This document shows, piece by piece, positions 22,701 to 34,570 of a DNA stretch of 64,000 nucleotides. Numbering within the stretch: position 1 is the stretch's first letter; the number at the start of each line of letters is the position of its first letter. The translations under genes were made by a program, and so were the position numbers. The notes beneath the pieces are model-generated. The model saw only the letters and a list, made by a program, of their open reading frames with translations. It did no database searches and was not told the DNA's origin. This stretch comes from Omphiscola glabra (lineage: Eukaryota > Mollusca > Gastropoda > Lymnaeidae): positions 16,890,784 through 16,954,783 of the forward strand of contig OZ024808.1 in NCBI GenBank assembly GCA_964017045.1, given 5' to 3'.

Positions 22701-25700
22701 TGGCCCAGACATTATTTTGAAATGAGCCAAAATTTGATAGTTTACAGATCAGCAAAAAAAACGTTCTTCCCGTAACTATGGTGAAAGGTTTTATCCTCGT
22801 TTTTGTGTTTATATTAGATACCCCTCTATGTGGTCGTAAGTCGTCATCAATAGCGATAGGCAGCGCCATGGAAACAAAAAAATTCAGATCCGCACAGAAA
22901 ATTCAGTAATAGGTAGATTTTCATAATTTAAAAAGCAAAATAAAATTTGACTATTTCCCTAACGAATAAACATTCTGCCCGAGACTATGGTAAAAGGTTA
23001 TATCCTCATTTTGGTATTTATATTGACACCCCTCTATATGGCGTAAGTCATCATTAATTCCGCTAGGTGGCGCCACGGAAACAACAAATTCAGATTAACA
23101 CAAAAAATTCAGTAATTGGTTTATTTTCATAATTTAAAAGGCAAAATAAAATTCGACTATTCCCCTAACGAATAAACATTCTGCCTGAGACTAAGGTGAA
23201 AGGTTATAGCCTCGTTTATTGTGTTTATATTAGATATTCCTCTATGTGGCAAATAGACGCGCTTGGGCCGCAGGGAAAAAAATCGGCTGGTGAAAAAAGA
23301 CGTGCTTGGGCTGCAGGGAATACCGGAAGTCACTTCAAAAAGACGCGCTGAGTACTGGAAGGGTTAAATAGGCCTATTTAAAGTATTTTAATATTTATTA
23401 TAAAATAATACATGTTATTTATCTATATGATTATCAAAGCTATTGGTCAGCAAATTGCGGCTTGCGAGTTGCATGTGGCTCTTTAGCAACTGGAGTGCCG
23501 CTATGCCAACCGGCCACAAATCAGTTTTTACTAAAAAAATGGTTATTGAAAATTCATGTGGCTCTCAAAAAATTTTTGTATCATCCTGCTGCTGATTTTT
23601 GGCTCTTTGAACTAATGAGTTTGCCGACCACTCATCTAAGTTAATATTACTTGATTTTATGTACATTTTAAAAAAGAAAAAAAACTTACCTTTGATATTG
23701 AAATAATTAAATATCAAATCAAAAACACCACAATTGAATATTTCCCAAATTATCAAGCTATGTAATTACCAGTAATAATTACTAATCAGTCGAACACATT
23801 AATTTCCAAAGGTGTCCTCAAAGAAAATTACTAATACTAACACGACACATTAAACCAAAGAATTACACAATATGCTCTAATCATATACTATTAATCTACT
23901 GGTGAAATATAATATTAGAGCATCCATCAAATTTCAATTGAATATCAAAAGCTTAAGTCTAAAATTTAGATCATGTCGTTGTAGCCTAAGTTTTCAGTCT
24001 AAGTTAATGTTAATGGCTCAAATGACTCCAAAAAGATAATCAAACCTTTACTTTAACTCAATGAACCAAAAATAAAGATAAATCTATGAAATTAAAAAAT
24101 GTTTGCATGTAGTCTATAGGGCTTACCCCTTGATTTTAATGATCGAGAATCACGCATAATGTTATGGCAATTCTGTAAACCTATTTTAAGCCACCACCAC
24201 TTGTCCCTTCTACTACTGCCTTGATACTGACTTCACAGAGTAAATGTAATGTGTCATTCCTTACCAACTCCATCCTTGAGAGGGAAAAACTTCTTTACGT
24301 TTAAATGCTTTCTATTTGTTCTAAAGAATGCCATCATATGACGTTGGTATACTACAACAAATTTGAGCTGTGAATCTTTAACATATTATAAGTTATGATG
24401 ATTTTTTTTTTTTTACACTCCAAAAATCTACAGATTATTTAATTTCTAAAGAAAAAAGAGTACCTTACTTTTAAAATAATTTTATAAGTATATTTTATAA
24501 ACAAATCCTGTAAATATGAAATTTTTATTGAGAGAAGTATGAAGCTGAAAAGTTGTTGACAAAATGTGGAAGAAAACCCAATGTTAAAAAATTGACTTGA
24601 AGTCCACACTAAAATTAAATTCATAACTATTGAACCACTTGAGCTAGAAAGTTGATCTTGGTGTTTTTGTAAATCATTCTATTGGCTTTATGTAACTGTA
24701 ATGCATTTATATTTTTAGAAATGTTCTGAAAATTTCACCTAAGTACCTAACTATTGGGTTATAAATATGGCATGCATTGATTAAGGCCTAGCATCATAAA
24801 TGAATGGTTATAAGAGATTATAGTATTTTAATGTTTTTAATTAGGCTATGCAATTTTTACCACCCCCTTTCAGAGCTTTCTATAAAGCAAAGAAATTCAC
24901 TTTGATAATTATTTTGTGGTGTTTATTTCTTTATATTAATATTAAAGTGATTTTTAATGGCCTAAAAATGGGGTAAGTGCCCGTTGAATACTTGCTGAAA
25001 ATAGGATGGGGGGTGGGGGGTTAATTAGAAGAACAGGCCTACTTAAAAGTAGGCTGGCATAGAGTAGGGCAAGGAGCTCACTTCGTATAATAAGCGATGG
25101 GTTGAGCTCAAAGCTAAGCTTTCTTACTCAGATATGCAATAAGTCACCGGGAGGGGGGGGGGGCCTCAAATGGTCTCAGTTGTAGGTTTTTTGCATACTG
25201 TGCACTGCAAATTATAAAATTATAGACATTTAATAATAAATTTTATCAGATATTTTTATTTCTTTGGGGATTTTTGTAGAAAGTGTACAATTATTACGCA
25301 TTGGCATACAAAATTATTCCCTCTTTAAGACAAACTATGTCACTGTACACAGCAGAAGATGACTGGAACTTAATTCTATTTAAATGTCACATTATGAATC
25401 CTCCTTATTATTTGTTTTGTTAAATTTCACTTCATGTATCCACCTTAATGGACTTTTGTTAAATGAATCCTCCTTTGTTTTTTTGTTGGTCCAATGTTTC
25501 GTCATGAATCTTCCTTTATGTTGTTTTGAATATCACATCACTTGTCCTCTTTTATTTATTTTTTTGTTAAATGTCACTTCAGGAATCCAGGGTTGGCGCC
25601 AACGTTGCAGACTGGATGCTAGAGAGAAAGGCCAAGCAGCTTGCTCAGGAGATGAATATTGAAGACTTCTGTGCCAGTTCAGGTAAGTCTGCATTTTCAT

Positions 25701-28700
25701 TACATAATGGTCTAGTCCAGTGGTCTGCAAATCCCGTAGCCACATGCGGCTCTTTAGCGACCTGAGTGCGTCTCGGCCAGGTGGCCACAAATTGGTTTGA
25801 CTCCAAAAAACATGGTTCTTGAAAAGAAATGTGGCTCTCAAAATTTTTTTTATCATCCTGCTGCTGATTTTTGGCTCTTTTGAGTAATGAGTTTGCAGAC
25901 CACTGGTCTAGTGTTATACTCCAAAAGTTAAACATATCACTTATCATTGCTTGTAAGAATTATGCCATTTAACACTGAATAATTAACTTTAGGGGTCCCA
26001 GTATATTGGGGGGGGGGGTGCTATTTTGTGGCAAAATCCTCCCTCTCACTTTGCAGATGTCACAGAACTGATGGTATTTTGAAGGTAAGGGCCGTATGTA
26101 TGGTCACATACCAAGGGGTATTGGTATGATTGTGACAAATCCAGGGATGCTCCTCTTTGTGATGGTTCAGTAGTCAGGGCGTTGAACTCCTCAACAAAAT
26201 TTGTAAAGAAAATATGCATTGAATATAGTCCAAAGAATCTAGCATGGCTCTTTCCCAACTTTAAAACCTGGCTAATGTCTATCCCTAGGTCTATCCTTGA
26301 CTACCACTACTATCTCTTCAGATTGACTATCCTAACTCTACTGTTTATGTCACGAAGAGCTCTATCTTATATACGATTCTCTACCTTCAGAGGTGTTCCA
26401 GGAATGCCATCTATTAACACATCACTTCCCCATTCATTTCCGTTCAATTGGAAACTTCCGTTATTAACCTCAAAATTATCATGTGAGTCTGAAAGGCCCA
26501 AAACATAATAATAAAAAAATCTCCTCTGTCTCAAGATGTGAGAATCTATTAACCATAGCCCCCCTAACAATTCCCTTCCTCAAATCACAGCAATATCCGT
26601 CCGCCCTAAAAGTTACCTGAATAGCAATGGAGCTCTGTTCTGTCCCCCGCTCCAGTCTTTTGTGACAAGCTGTTGTGGCATCCTCTTTGTGATGATATTT
26701 TGCAAGTTTAAATAACTTAAAAATTCACAATCTGTTGTTATCCATTTACTTCAGCTGAGTTCCTATTCCTGAGTTAACTACTGTATTTCTTGTAATGTTT
26801 TAGGATGGCTGAATAGATTCAAGGACAGAAAAGGAATCTCGAGAGTTAAGGGGATCTCAAAGAAAAATAACCTCCAAGAGACATTTAAGAAAAAACGAGA
26901 TTTCCAGCTTCCTGTGCGGACTAGTAGTAGATACTCCAATGGCAGCGCAGAAGAAAATGAAAATTTTTTGGCAGAGTTCATGTCCTGGCACGACTCGACA
27001 AACTGGACAGATGCTGTGTTGCCAGATTTGCTTCGCACATATTCTCCTGCCAATATTTTCAGTGTTACTGAGACTGGCCTGTTCTTCAGGTGCTTGCCAG
27101 TAGGCATGAATCATTTTAGAGGACAAACATGTTCTGGGGGAGAGCATGCCTCAGAGAGACTTACCATCATAACAGCCGTCAATCTCGATGGCTCTTGCAA
27201 GCTGCCAATCTTTTGTGTAGGGAAGGGGGTCAGCCCGAAATGCCTAAATGGTATCAAGAACTTACCCATCACATACAGGACCAGCAATAAGGCATGGATG
27301 ACATCCAGTCTTTTCTCAGAATGGATTCTTGGCCTGGAGGGCCAGTTTTTAAGTGAAGGAAGAAAGGTAGCCATGCTTGTGGACACCAGCCCGACCCATG
27401 TGCAGCCAGGAGACCTTCATGCCATCGATCTGATCTTTCTGCCACCTCATACCTCCCGTAACCTGCAGTCCCAGGACAAAGGCATTGTCTATGTCCTCAA
27501 GCAAAGGTACCGTGAGGAAATGCTGAAAAAACTCATCTTGCATTTAGAGTTTACTCCACGGGAGATCCAGCATGCTCAGAATGACCGCCGACCAAGAGAC
27601 CGCCAACTTTTAAGCAAGCCTTCCGCCAATCTCCCTGGTCCGTTTCACTGGACTTTGTTAGATGCTATGCATGGGCTCAGGAAGACTTGGGATTCAATCT
27701 CTCCGGAAACTGTCCGCAGCTGTTTCATCGCAACCGGCTTCTCCATCCCAGAGGCTGACATTTCTTCTGGTGAGGTAGCCTTAAGTTCAAGGTCGCATCA
27801 GCTGCATGACATGTCATTATTTCAGCGGGTCAGTGCAAACATTCCCGTGGATATGTCACTGGTTGACTACGTCAATGTGGATCGACGTGTAGTCACCTGG
27901 GATCAGATGGGCATGGTGAGCCGTATTATATCCACCACTTGTGCTAATCAACTTCCTGTCTGCACCGCTGGAAGCCCAGCCTCACAGTCATGCCATTCTC
28001 CGAATTCTTCTTTGTCGCAACCGTCGGTTGACAATTCACATTTGTTTACATCCAGAACATTGAAAATGGCTAACGGAACATCTGACATGAACGGCTTCAG
28101 CCAGGCCACTCAAGCCGATGCTACCGCTGTAACACAGAACCACTGTGGCAGTTTGTTTAACCACTCCCCTACTGTTGCCTGGCCTGTTGGTGAAACAAGT
28201 TTACCTGGCAATCACCGAGTGGAACCCTTTAATTCTACTTTATCAGGTGTCAAGTTAACATTGCCACGTGGGTCAGAACCAATGCCCCGATCAGTTTCCT
28301 CAGAACAGACAGCCAGGCCAGTTACCAATGGCTGTATGTTTACTTCTGTTGCATCCCTCCATGATAATAATAAGCTGAACACCAACTCCCATGAAATAAC
28401 TAACTTATCAAAGGAAAATCCCCAGGGATGTGTAGAGATGGCACACAAGTTTAGCCCTGGACTGGCGAAGGCTGAGACGGCAATAGCAGAGGCTGTGGCA
28501 GCCTCTTTAACAGATGATGCCAATCCCACAATGCCGGCCGCTCCAAGCATCTCCCAGGCACATAATGCGTTGTTGATGCTACGGAGGTTTCTCGAGAGAA
28601 CACCAGCTCCTGAAAATGATGCTCTGGACATGTTCCAGTGTCTTGGTAAATTGGAGGATTTTGTCATTAAACATGTTCTCATCTCACCCAGGCAAACTTC

Positions 28701-28734
28701 CATTCTGGATTACTTCCCTAAGCATAAATCATAA
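19465..28734 (+). CDS. TIGD-like CENP-B/Tigger transposase-derived protein, three exons
   Basis: Exons 19465-19743, 25583-25682 and 26804-28734 join in frame to 769 codons. Residues 1-60 are a Psq/CENP-B N-terminal helix-turn-helix (LARKFGISKSTLSTII). Residues about 80-145 are the CENP-B-type second DNA-binding domain (VADWMLERKAKQLA, IEDFCASSGWLNRFKDRKGI), reconstituted only by splicing. Residues 205-365 are the DDE_1 nuclease fold. The motif normally DETG reads TETG (Thr215), while Asp320 (LVDTSPTH) and Asp351 (LQSQDKGIV) remain. The end QTSILDYFPK matches Tigger C-termini. Loss of the first catalytic Asp argues against active transposition, while the long open frame argues for function as a DNA-binding host protein. 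The start has a good context (AAAAATGGCG). It is divergent from gene 1, 1.7 kb away. Confidence 0.82.
22735..23260. repeat. About 195-bp repeat, nearly three units
   Basis: Each unit carries aacgaataaacattctgcc, ggtgaaaggttatagcctcg, cccctctatatggcg and ggaaacaacaaattcag in order. It is noncoding, in the TIGD-like intron 1. Confidence 0.82.
23442..23632. mobile_element. MITE of the CAGTGGTCTGCAAA family, diverged copy
   Basis: It shares gtggctctttagcaactgga, gtggctctcaaaa and tcatcctgctgctgattttt with the copy at 25718. The ends are eroded (attggtcagcaaattg and tttgccgaccact). It lies in intron 1 of the TIGD-like gene. Confidence 0.7.
25583..25682 (+). CDS. TIGD-like gene exon 2: first half of the CENP-B-type DNA-binding domain
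   Basis: This short 100-nt exon reads ESRVGANVADWMLERKAKQL and AQEMNIEDFCASS. The acceptor is CACTTCAG and the donor is GTAAGT. The reading joins exon 3 at GWLNRF, recreating the standard family motif. Confidence 0.8.
25718..25905. mobile_element. MITE of the CAGTGGTCTGCAAA family
   Basis: The termini cagtggtctgcaaa and tttgcagaccactg are perfect 14-bp inverted repeats. The flanks gtctagtc and gtctagtg match at 7 of 8. It sits only 35 bp inside intron 2 of the TIGD-like gene. Confidence 0.8.
26804..28734 (+). CDS. TIGD-like gene exon 3: rest of DNA-binding domain, DDE domain and tail
   Basis: It begins at acceptor GTTTTAG with GWLNRFKDRKGISRVKG and runs 642 codons to TAA at 28732-28734. It holds the DDE domain, a Ser/Asn/Thr-rich stretch of roughly 250 residues of low complexity, and a conserved helical tail (AHNALLMLRRFLERTPAPEN). 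The exon is GC-richer than its introns and has no frameshift. Confidence 0.85.
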
Positions 28735-28839
28735 TCAAAGACCGAATCCCCATGAACAGGATGAACTGACACACTGCAGTAAACACAAAAAACTGTTAAA
28801 GACACCACCACAGCGTTCGGATTTAAATTATAGGTTCTA

Positions 28840-29232
28840 AGATACACAGCTCAGATTTGATTACAGGTTCTAAGACACCACCACTGTTGATTACAGGTTC
28901 TAAGACACCACCATAGCGTTTGGATTTGATTATAGGTTCTAAGACACCACCACTGTTGATTACAGGTTCTAAGACACCACCATAGCGTTTGGATTTGATT
29001 ATAGGTTCTAAGACACCACCACAGCGTTCGGATTTGTTTACAGGTTCTAAGACACCACCATAGTGTTTGGATTTGATTATAGGTTCTAAGACACCACCAT
29101 AGCGTTCGGATTTGATTACAGGTTCTAAGACACCACCACTGTTGATTACAGGTTCTAAGACACTACCACAGTGTTTGGATTCGATTACAGGTTCTAAGAC
29201 ACTACCACTGTTGATTACAGGTTCTAAGGGGC
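28840..29232. repeat. Tandem repeat after the TIGD-like stop codon
   Basis: Long (about 39-bp) and short (about 30-bp) units share ggttctaagacaccaccac. Long units add agcgttcggatttgatta. It would lie in the 3' UTR or just past it. Confidence 0.9.
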
Positions 29233-29269
29233 AATCATGCTGGTATAAAGTTTAACGTTTTTGAAACTG

Positions 29270-29630
29270 ACCTTTTTCATGGGCTCTTCAAGCAAATATT
29301 GTAGTACCTAATTTATACTAATGAGCTTTACATGCAAATATTGTAGTACTTAATTTATTCTAATGGTTTATATAAGCAAATATTGTAGTACCGGTACCTA
29401 ATTTATACTAATGAGCTTTAAATGCAAATATTGTTGTACTTAATTTATAAAAATGGGGCATTTCAACAAAGACCGTTGTCCCAAATTTATACTAATGGGC
29501 TGTATAATTAAATTTTGTAGTACTTAATGTATTTTAATAAGTTGTACAAGCAAATATTGTAGCACCCGGATACATAATGTATGCTAATGGTTTTACAAGC
29601 AAATATTGTAATTAACTAATTTTTATTAAA
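29270..29630. repeat. About 58-bp tandem repeat
   Basis: Six to seven units of aagcaaatattgtagtacct plus aatttatactaatgagcttt, diverged. Confidence 0.85.
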
Positions 29631-29854
29631 ATTTTCATTTTTGAACGAATTAATTATCAATTAACTTATAAACTCTGGTGGGGGGGGGGGGGGGGGAATT
29701 TGCATTATTTTCTTCCTAAGCAGAAACATTATATAATCACATATGATTATCATTTATTTTACCTAAAGATTAACCAATGATCAGATTTCAGATTATCATT
29801 TAACATTTTTTGTAATAAATCTGAAGTCATGAGAAACTTGAGTTGTGCATTTCT

Positions 29855-30030
29855 TCCCTGACTAAACTCAAGTTTAAAAGGACAAGAAATGTCCCCAGCT
29901 CAAGTTTATAAGGACAAGACATGTCCCCCAACTCAAGTTTATTAGGACAAGAAATGTCCCCAACTCAAGTTTATAAGGACAAGAAATGTCCCCAACTCAA
30001 GTTTTTAAGGACAAGAAATGTCCCCAAACT
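29855..30030. repeat. 32-bp tandem repeat
   Basis: Five to six units of actcaagtttataaggacaa plus gaaatgtcccca. Confidence 0.9.
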
Positions 30031-31115
30031 TTAAAAAAACAAAAAAATTGACATTGTTGGGCCCGCACTGTTGCTCAATCAAATTAGCTTATTGGCAGCG
30101 GTTCATTTACAAACATTCGCTATCACAAACATCACAATTTTAAGTTATTTGGTTTTTAATATCAGTTTTTATTTTGTTTATAGTTTTAATTAAAATCAAC
30201 TGTCTGCTATTGCAACTCATTTTACGTTTTTTTTTTTTTTTTGGTTTTTTTTTGGGGGGGGGGGGGGGGGGGGATGTTCAACTTTATTTTTAATTTGTAG
30301 CAAATCATTAAAATATGATCTAAAATAAAGCATTTGATAATTAATACAAAGCTTTTCATATGCATGAGTAAGACCGACCGCTAACTAAAAGGATCGTACA
30401 GTAAACCCAAAGAGTGCATTGCTGTCTTGACACGCAGTGTGCCACAACATAAGTGACACACAATGAGCAATAACATAACATATGACCTCTAGGAGCCAAA
30501 TGTTTGTAAACTGAGAACTGTCGCATATGTTTATACTATTTCAATGGCCATACACCAACACAAGTCATCAGGGGAATGCAATAGCTTATACAAAATTTTA
30601 CTTAAGTATTTTTTTTTTGGTCCTGACAGTATTTTGCTGCCGGGCTGAATAAGAATCAGTGTAATAAAATCATATACATTACTTTTGAGCAGCAAGAAAT
30701 GTGCAATATTTTTATATATATATATATTGTGTGTAGTTAAATCTTATACAACATCTGTAGCTGTTTGGGTTGTTGTTTCTTTTGTGTATATATTTAATGA
30801 CACTATTCAGATTTTCATATAGATGTAGTGAACATTTATGTATCGCATTTTTTGTTTCCATTGAAATGTCCATTTAGTTTGAATAAACATGTGTCTATAG
30901 TTTGTTGTGTTGGCATAACATAGATTTAGAAATGTTCATATACCACAGTTTTGTCATTTACATTGAAATGTCCATTTGCTATTAATGTGTATATGATTCT
31001 CGGTGATACAAATGTTCATGTAGAAGAATATTTGTATAGCAGTGATTCTCAATTTTTTTTTATGGCTACCACTAACTAACTCTCTTAAGAAAAACAGCAG
31101 ACTGTCTAGCCAGAG
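30031..31115. other. Intergenic stretch without recognised gene
   Basis: AT-rich; a poly-T/poly-G run lies at 30229-30274 and an AT microsatellite near 30715. Nothing coding was seen. Confidence 0.5.
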
Positions 31116-31119
31116 CTCA

Positions 31120-31205
31120 TTAAGTCTTCCCCAACATACCCCTCTTCCCCAACATACCCCTCTTCCCCAACATACCCCTCTTCCCCAACATACCCCTCTT
31201 CCCTC
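31120..31205. repeat. 18-bp tandem repeat
   Basis: Four to five units of ttccccaacatacccctc. Confidence 0.9.
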
Positions 31206-31689
31206 CCAACCCAACTAGCGCTGATATTCTAGTCGAGCCACGAAGCGGCACATCGGGTGGCATCCCACCACTGAGAAAGCCCCACTGTCTCTAAGACCAC
31301 ACAGGTGGTGCGGCATCATTGAAGGGACACCTGGCCAGCTGATGGTGCTGCTCTCACAGCACCTGCAGTCAAACTTTCTAGAGTCTGGGATGGATATATT
31401 TTAGCGTCCCTAAAAACAGGGCTTCCCATGCCGGGGTAGTATGGCTACCACCATGTGTTCAGAAACTCATGCACTTCAGCTCAGTAAATATTAAATTAAG
31501 CCTACTAGTTGTTTGTGTTCTTAATTTTTCTTTATTTACTTTGTATGGGAAAAAAATGGCTTTACATTAAATATTCTAGGCAAAGTACAAAATATATGGC
31601 AGCTAAAACTTTGAAGGACAGCATGACTATACAATTGCTTGAACAAATATTAATGTAAAATTTCCACAAAGGTGAAAAAATTCAATTCC

Positions 31690-31850
31690 ACCTGTTTGTG
31701 TGAGAAAGTCAGAGACATCCTGCAATGTTTAAAGTCATTGGTAATGCTGTGTGAGAAAGTCAGAGACATCCCACAAAGTTTAAGTCAATGGTGATGCTGT
31801 GTGAGAAAGTCAGAGACATCCTGCATTGTTTAAGTCATTGGTAATGCAGA
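31690..31850. repeat. About 57-bp repeat, three units
   Basis: tgtgagaaagtcagagacat is followed by cctgcaatgtttaagtca in each unit. Confidence 0.87.
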
Positions 31851-32439
31851 TGACATAAGGGAATCAAACGACTCATCTTGTGTTTTATATTATGGTTCAT
31901 TGGTCAGCGCGTGAGGGGGGGGGGCGCTCTCTTTGATAATCCCAGCACCCACTTGCACCTTCTATTCCTATCAGAGAACCCCTTAAACTGCAAATCCTCT
32001 GGTTCTGTGCACTTTGAGAACCACTGCTATATCTTAGAATTTAATGTTGGATTCATTGTCTGTTACACTTAGTTTGGAGATTCACATTCATTGATAGACT
32101 GGAATATGTGCTACATTCTTTGCTGTGAAGAAGCTTTCACCTGTTAGTATGTGTTTACGTGACTGAGTGTGTTTCCTTTTTTATAGGAATGATGTGGTTC
32201 AACTAATTCATGTGGCAAACTATTGGATGTGTAGTATTAATTGTTGTTTATTGATGTAACTGAAATTGTTCAATGTTTCCACCCATTGTCTCTTTCATTT
32301 GTACTAATCACTTCAAAATAACGTATCACTTACTTGTACTTATCATTTCATATATGTGTAGACTAACGTATCCAAAAAAAATGTGTACTTGTTTTTTCAT
32401 TGTAACAAGTTGTGCAGAGGAAATCAAATCAGCTGAGAT

Positions 32440-32910
32440 AGGTTGTGTTTTTTTGTGTTGTTTTTTGTTGTGTTTTTTTTGTTGTGTTTTTTTGTGTTGT
32501 TTTTTGTTGTGTTTTTTGTTGTTTTTTGTTGTGTTTTTGTTTTGTTTTTTTTGTGTGTTGTTTTTTGTTGTGTTTTTTGTTGTGTTTTTTTGTTGTGTTT
32601 TTTGTGTTGTTTTTTGTTGTGTTTTTGTGTGTTGTTTTTTGTTGTGTTTTTTGTTGTTTTTTTGTTGTTTTTTTGTTGTGTTTTTTGTGTTGTTTTTTTT
32701 GTTGTTTTTTGTGTTGTTTTTTGTTGTGTTTTTTGTTGTTGTTTTTTTGTTGTGTTTTTTGTTGTGTTTTTTTGTGTTGTTTTTTGTTGTGTTTTTTTGT
32801 TGTGTTTTTTTGTGTTGTTTTTTTGTTGTGTTTTTTTGTGTTGTTTTTTTGTTGTGTTTTTTTGTTGTGTTTTTTTGTTGTGTTTTTTGTTGTGTTTTTT
32901 TCCTTGTGTT
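32440..32910. repeat. TTTTTTGTTGTG simple repeat
   Basis: Runs of gttgtgttttttt without spacers. Phe/Val/Cys frames on one strand and Lys/Asn/Thr/Gln frames on the other are compositional. Confidence 0.94.
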
Positions 32911-33007
32911 TGTTTGGTAGCTTTATGTTTGGTGAAAGTGAATGTTTGCGTAATGCCACAAACATGCTACATTTATCATTTAGTGAATGTCAAAGTGACA
33001 GCAAGAC

Positions 33008-33695
33008 AAAAATTAATAGAGATACACTAGCATTCAGACAGTGTAAAGCAGATGGACACACTTGAACATAGAGATACACTAGCATTCAGTCAGTGTACAG
33101 CAGATGGACACACTTGAACATAGAGATACACTAGCATTCAGTCAGTGTACAGCAGATGGACACACTTGAACATAGAGATACACTAGCATTCAGTCAGTGT
33201 ACAGCAGATGGGCACACTTGAACATAGAGATACACTAGCATTCAGTCAGTGTACAGCAGATGGACACACTTGAACATATAGATACACTAGCATTCAGTCA
33301 GTGTACAGCAGATGGACACACTTGAACATAAAGATACACTAGCATTCAGTCAGTGTACAGCAGATGGACACACTTGAACATAGAGATACACTAGCATTCA
33401 GTCAGTGTACAGCAGATGGACACACTTGAACATAGAGATACACTAGCATTCAGTCAGTGTACAGCAGATGGACACACTTGAACATAAAGATACACTAGCA
33501 TTCAGTCAGTGTACAGCAGATGGACACACTTGAACATAAAGATACACTAGCATTCAGTCAGTGTACAGCAGATGGACACACTTGAACATAAAGATACACT
33601 AGCATTCAGTCAGTGTACAGCAGATGGACACACTTGAACATAAAGATACACTAGCATTCAGTCAGTGTTCAGCAGATGAACACACTTTAAACCAC
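33008..33695. repeat. 52-bp satellite array
   Basis: About 13 near-identical units: agatacactagcattcagtc, agtgtacagcagatggacac, acttgaacat, with ag or aa at the end. No spacers, so not CRISPR. Confidence 0.95.
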
Positions 33696-34289
33696 TTCCC
33701 TGAGACCTTAACTCCCTGCATCCCTTGGTATTAAGAGACCATTAGTTGTTAGGTGCATTCTTCTACGGAAGATGACACTTGTGATGGGACTCGTCTATGT
33801 CGCCCTCCTTTGCAAACTCGTTATAATAATAGACTTATATTTATATGAACATGCAAGGCGGTACCAAAGGGCGTGGAAAGGCACCGGCTCTTATAGGTGC
33901 GGGGAATCGGGAAATGGACAGAGTTATTTTTTTAAAAAATTAATTAGTTTTTAAGTTATTTTACCATTTATTTTAAAATGCTCACTTCCCATGTATTAAT
34001 TATTAATATGCTTTAGGTCCCAGGCACTTAAACTTAAATAAAATTTAAAATAATTACTATTAATTGTGTTCCACGTCACAAGTCGGGGGCCTCTTAAATA
34101 GCCGAGGGTTACTGCAGTGTACACATTACCCATAATGCACCATTCAAGTGGCGTAGTTATAATGAGTGCCACCCAGGGAGATTTCATTTTTTTAGTCCCC
34201 CCCCCCCAACCTGAAAAAATGCAACATTAAGAAAAAACGTACCCGCCCCCTTCCTACACCAGGATACCAGTCTATTTATGTGTGTGTAG

Positions 34290-34570
34290 TACCGGTATAC
34301 GTTTACATACTGTTTAGTGTATGTTACACATAAGCCATAGTGTGTAGTGTATATTACAAATAAGCCATAGTGCGTAGTGTATGTTACACATAAGCCATAG
34401 TGTGTAGTGTAAGTTTACACATAAGCCGTAGTGTAAGCTACACATAAGCCATAGTGTAAGCTACACATAAGCCATAGTGTGTAGTGTAAGTTTACACATA
34501 AGCCATAGTGTGTAGTGTAAGTTTACACATAAGCCGTAGTGTAAGTTTACACATAAGCCATAGTGTGTTG
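34290..34570. repeat. About 31-bp tandem repeat
   Basis: Units of acacataagccatagtgtgt plus agtgtaagttt, with shorter variants lacking the middle. Confidence 0.88.

Larger units (their letters stand above)
19744..25582 (+). other. Intron 1 of the TIGD-like gene (5.8 kb)
   Basis: Apart from a CTAAACCTAACC-type stretch near 19925-19990, a three-copy repeat at 22735-23260 and a MITE at 23442-23632, no coding feature was seen. The sequence is AT-rich and unremarkable. Confidence 0.6.

Noticed and set aside
28212..28703. 163-codon minus frame inside the TIGD-like exon
   Set aside because: It is the antisense of a GC-richer real exon, with no recognisable motif.
32273..33065. Phe/Val/Cys-rich frames and the opposite Lys/Asn/Thr/Gln frame
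   Set aside because: A TTTTTTGTTGTG simple repeat explains all of them.
33008..33695. Regularly spaced repeat resembling an array of repeats and spacers
   Set aside because: Units of 52 bp are contiguous and near-identical over their whole length; there are no variable spacers, and the DNA is eukaryotic.
33772..33954. 60-codon plus frame starting MTLVMGLVYVALLCK
   Set aside because: It looks like a signal or membrane segment, but it is short, isolated and without splice partners or a recognised family.
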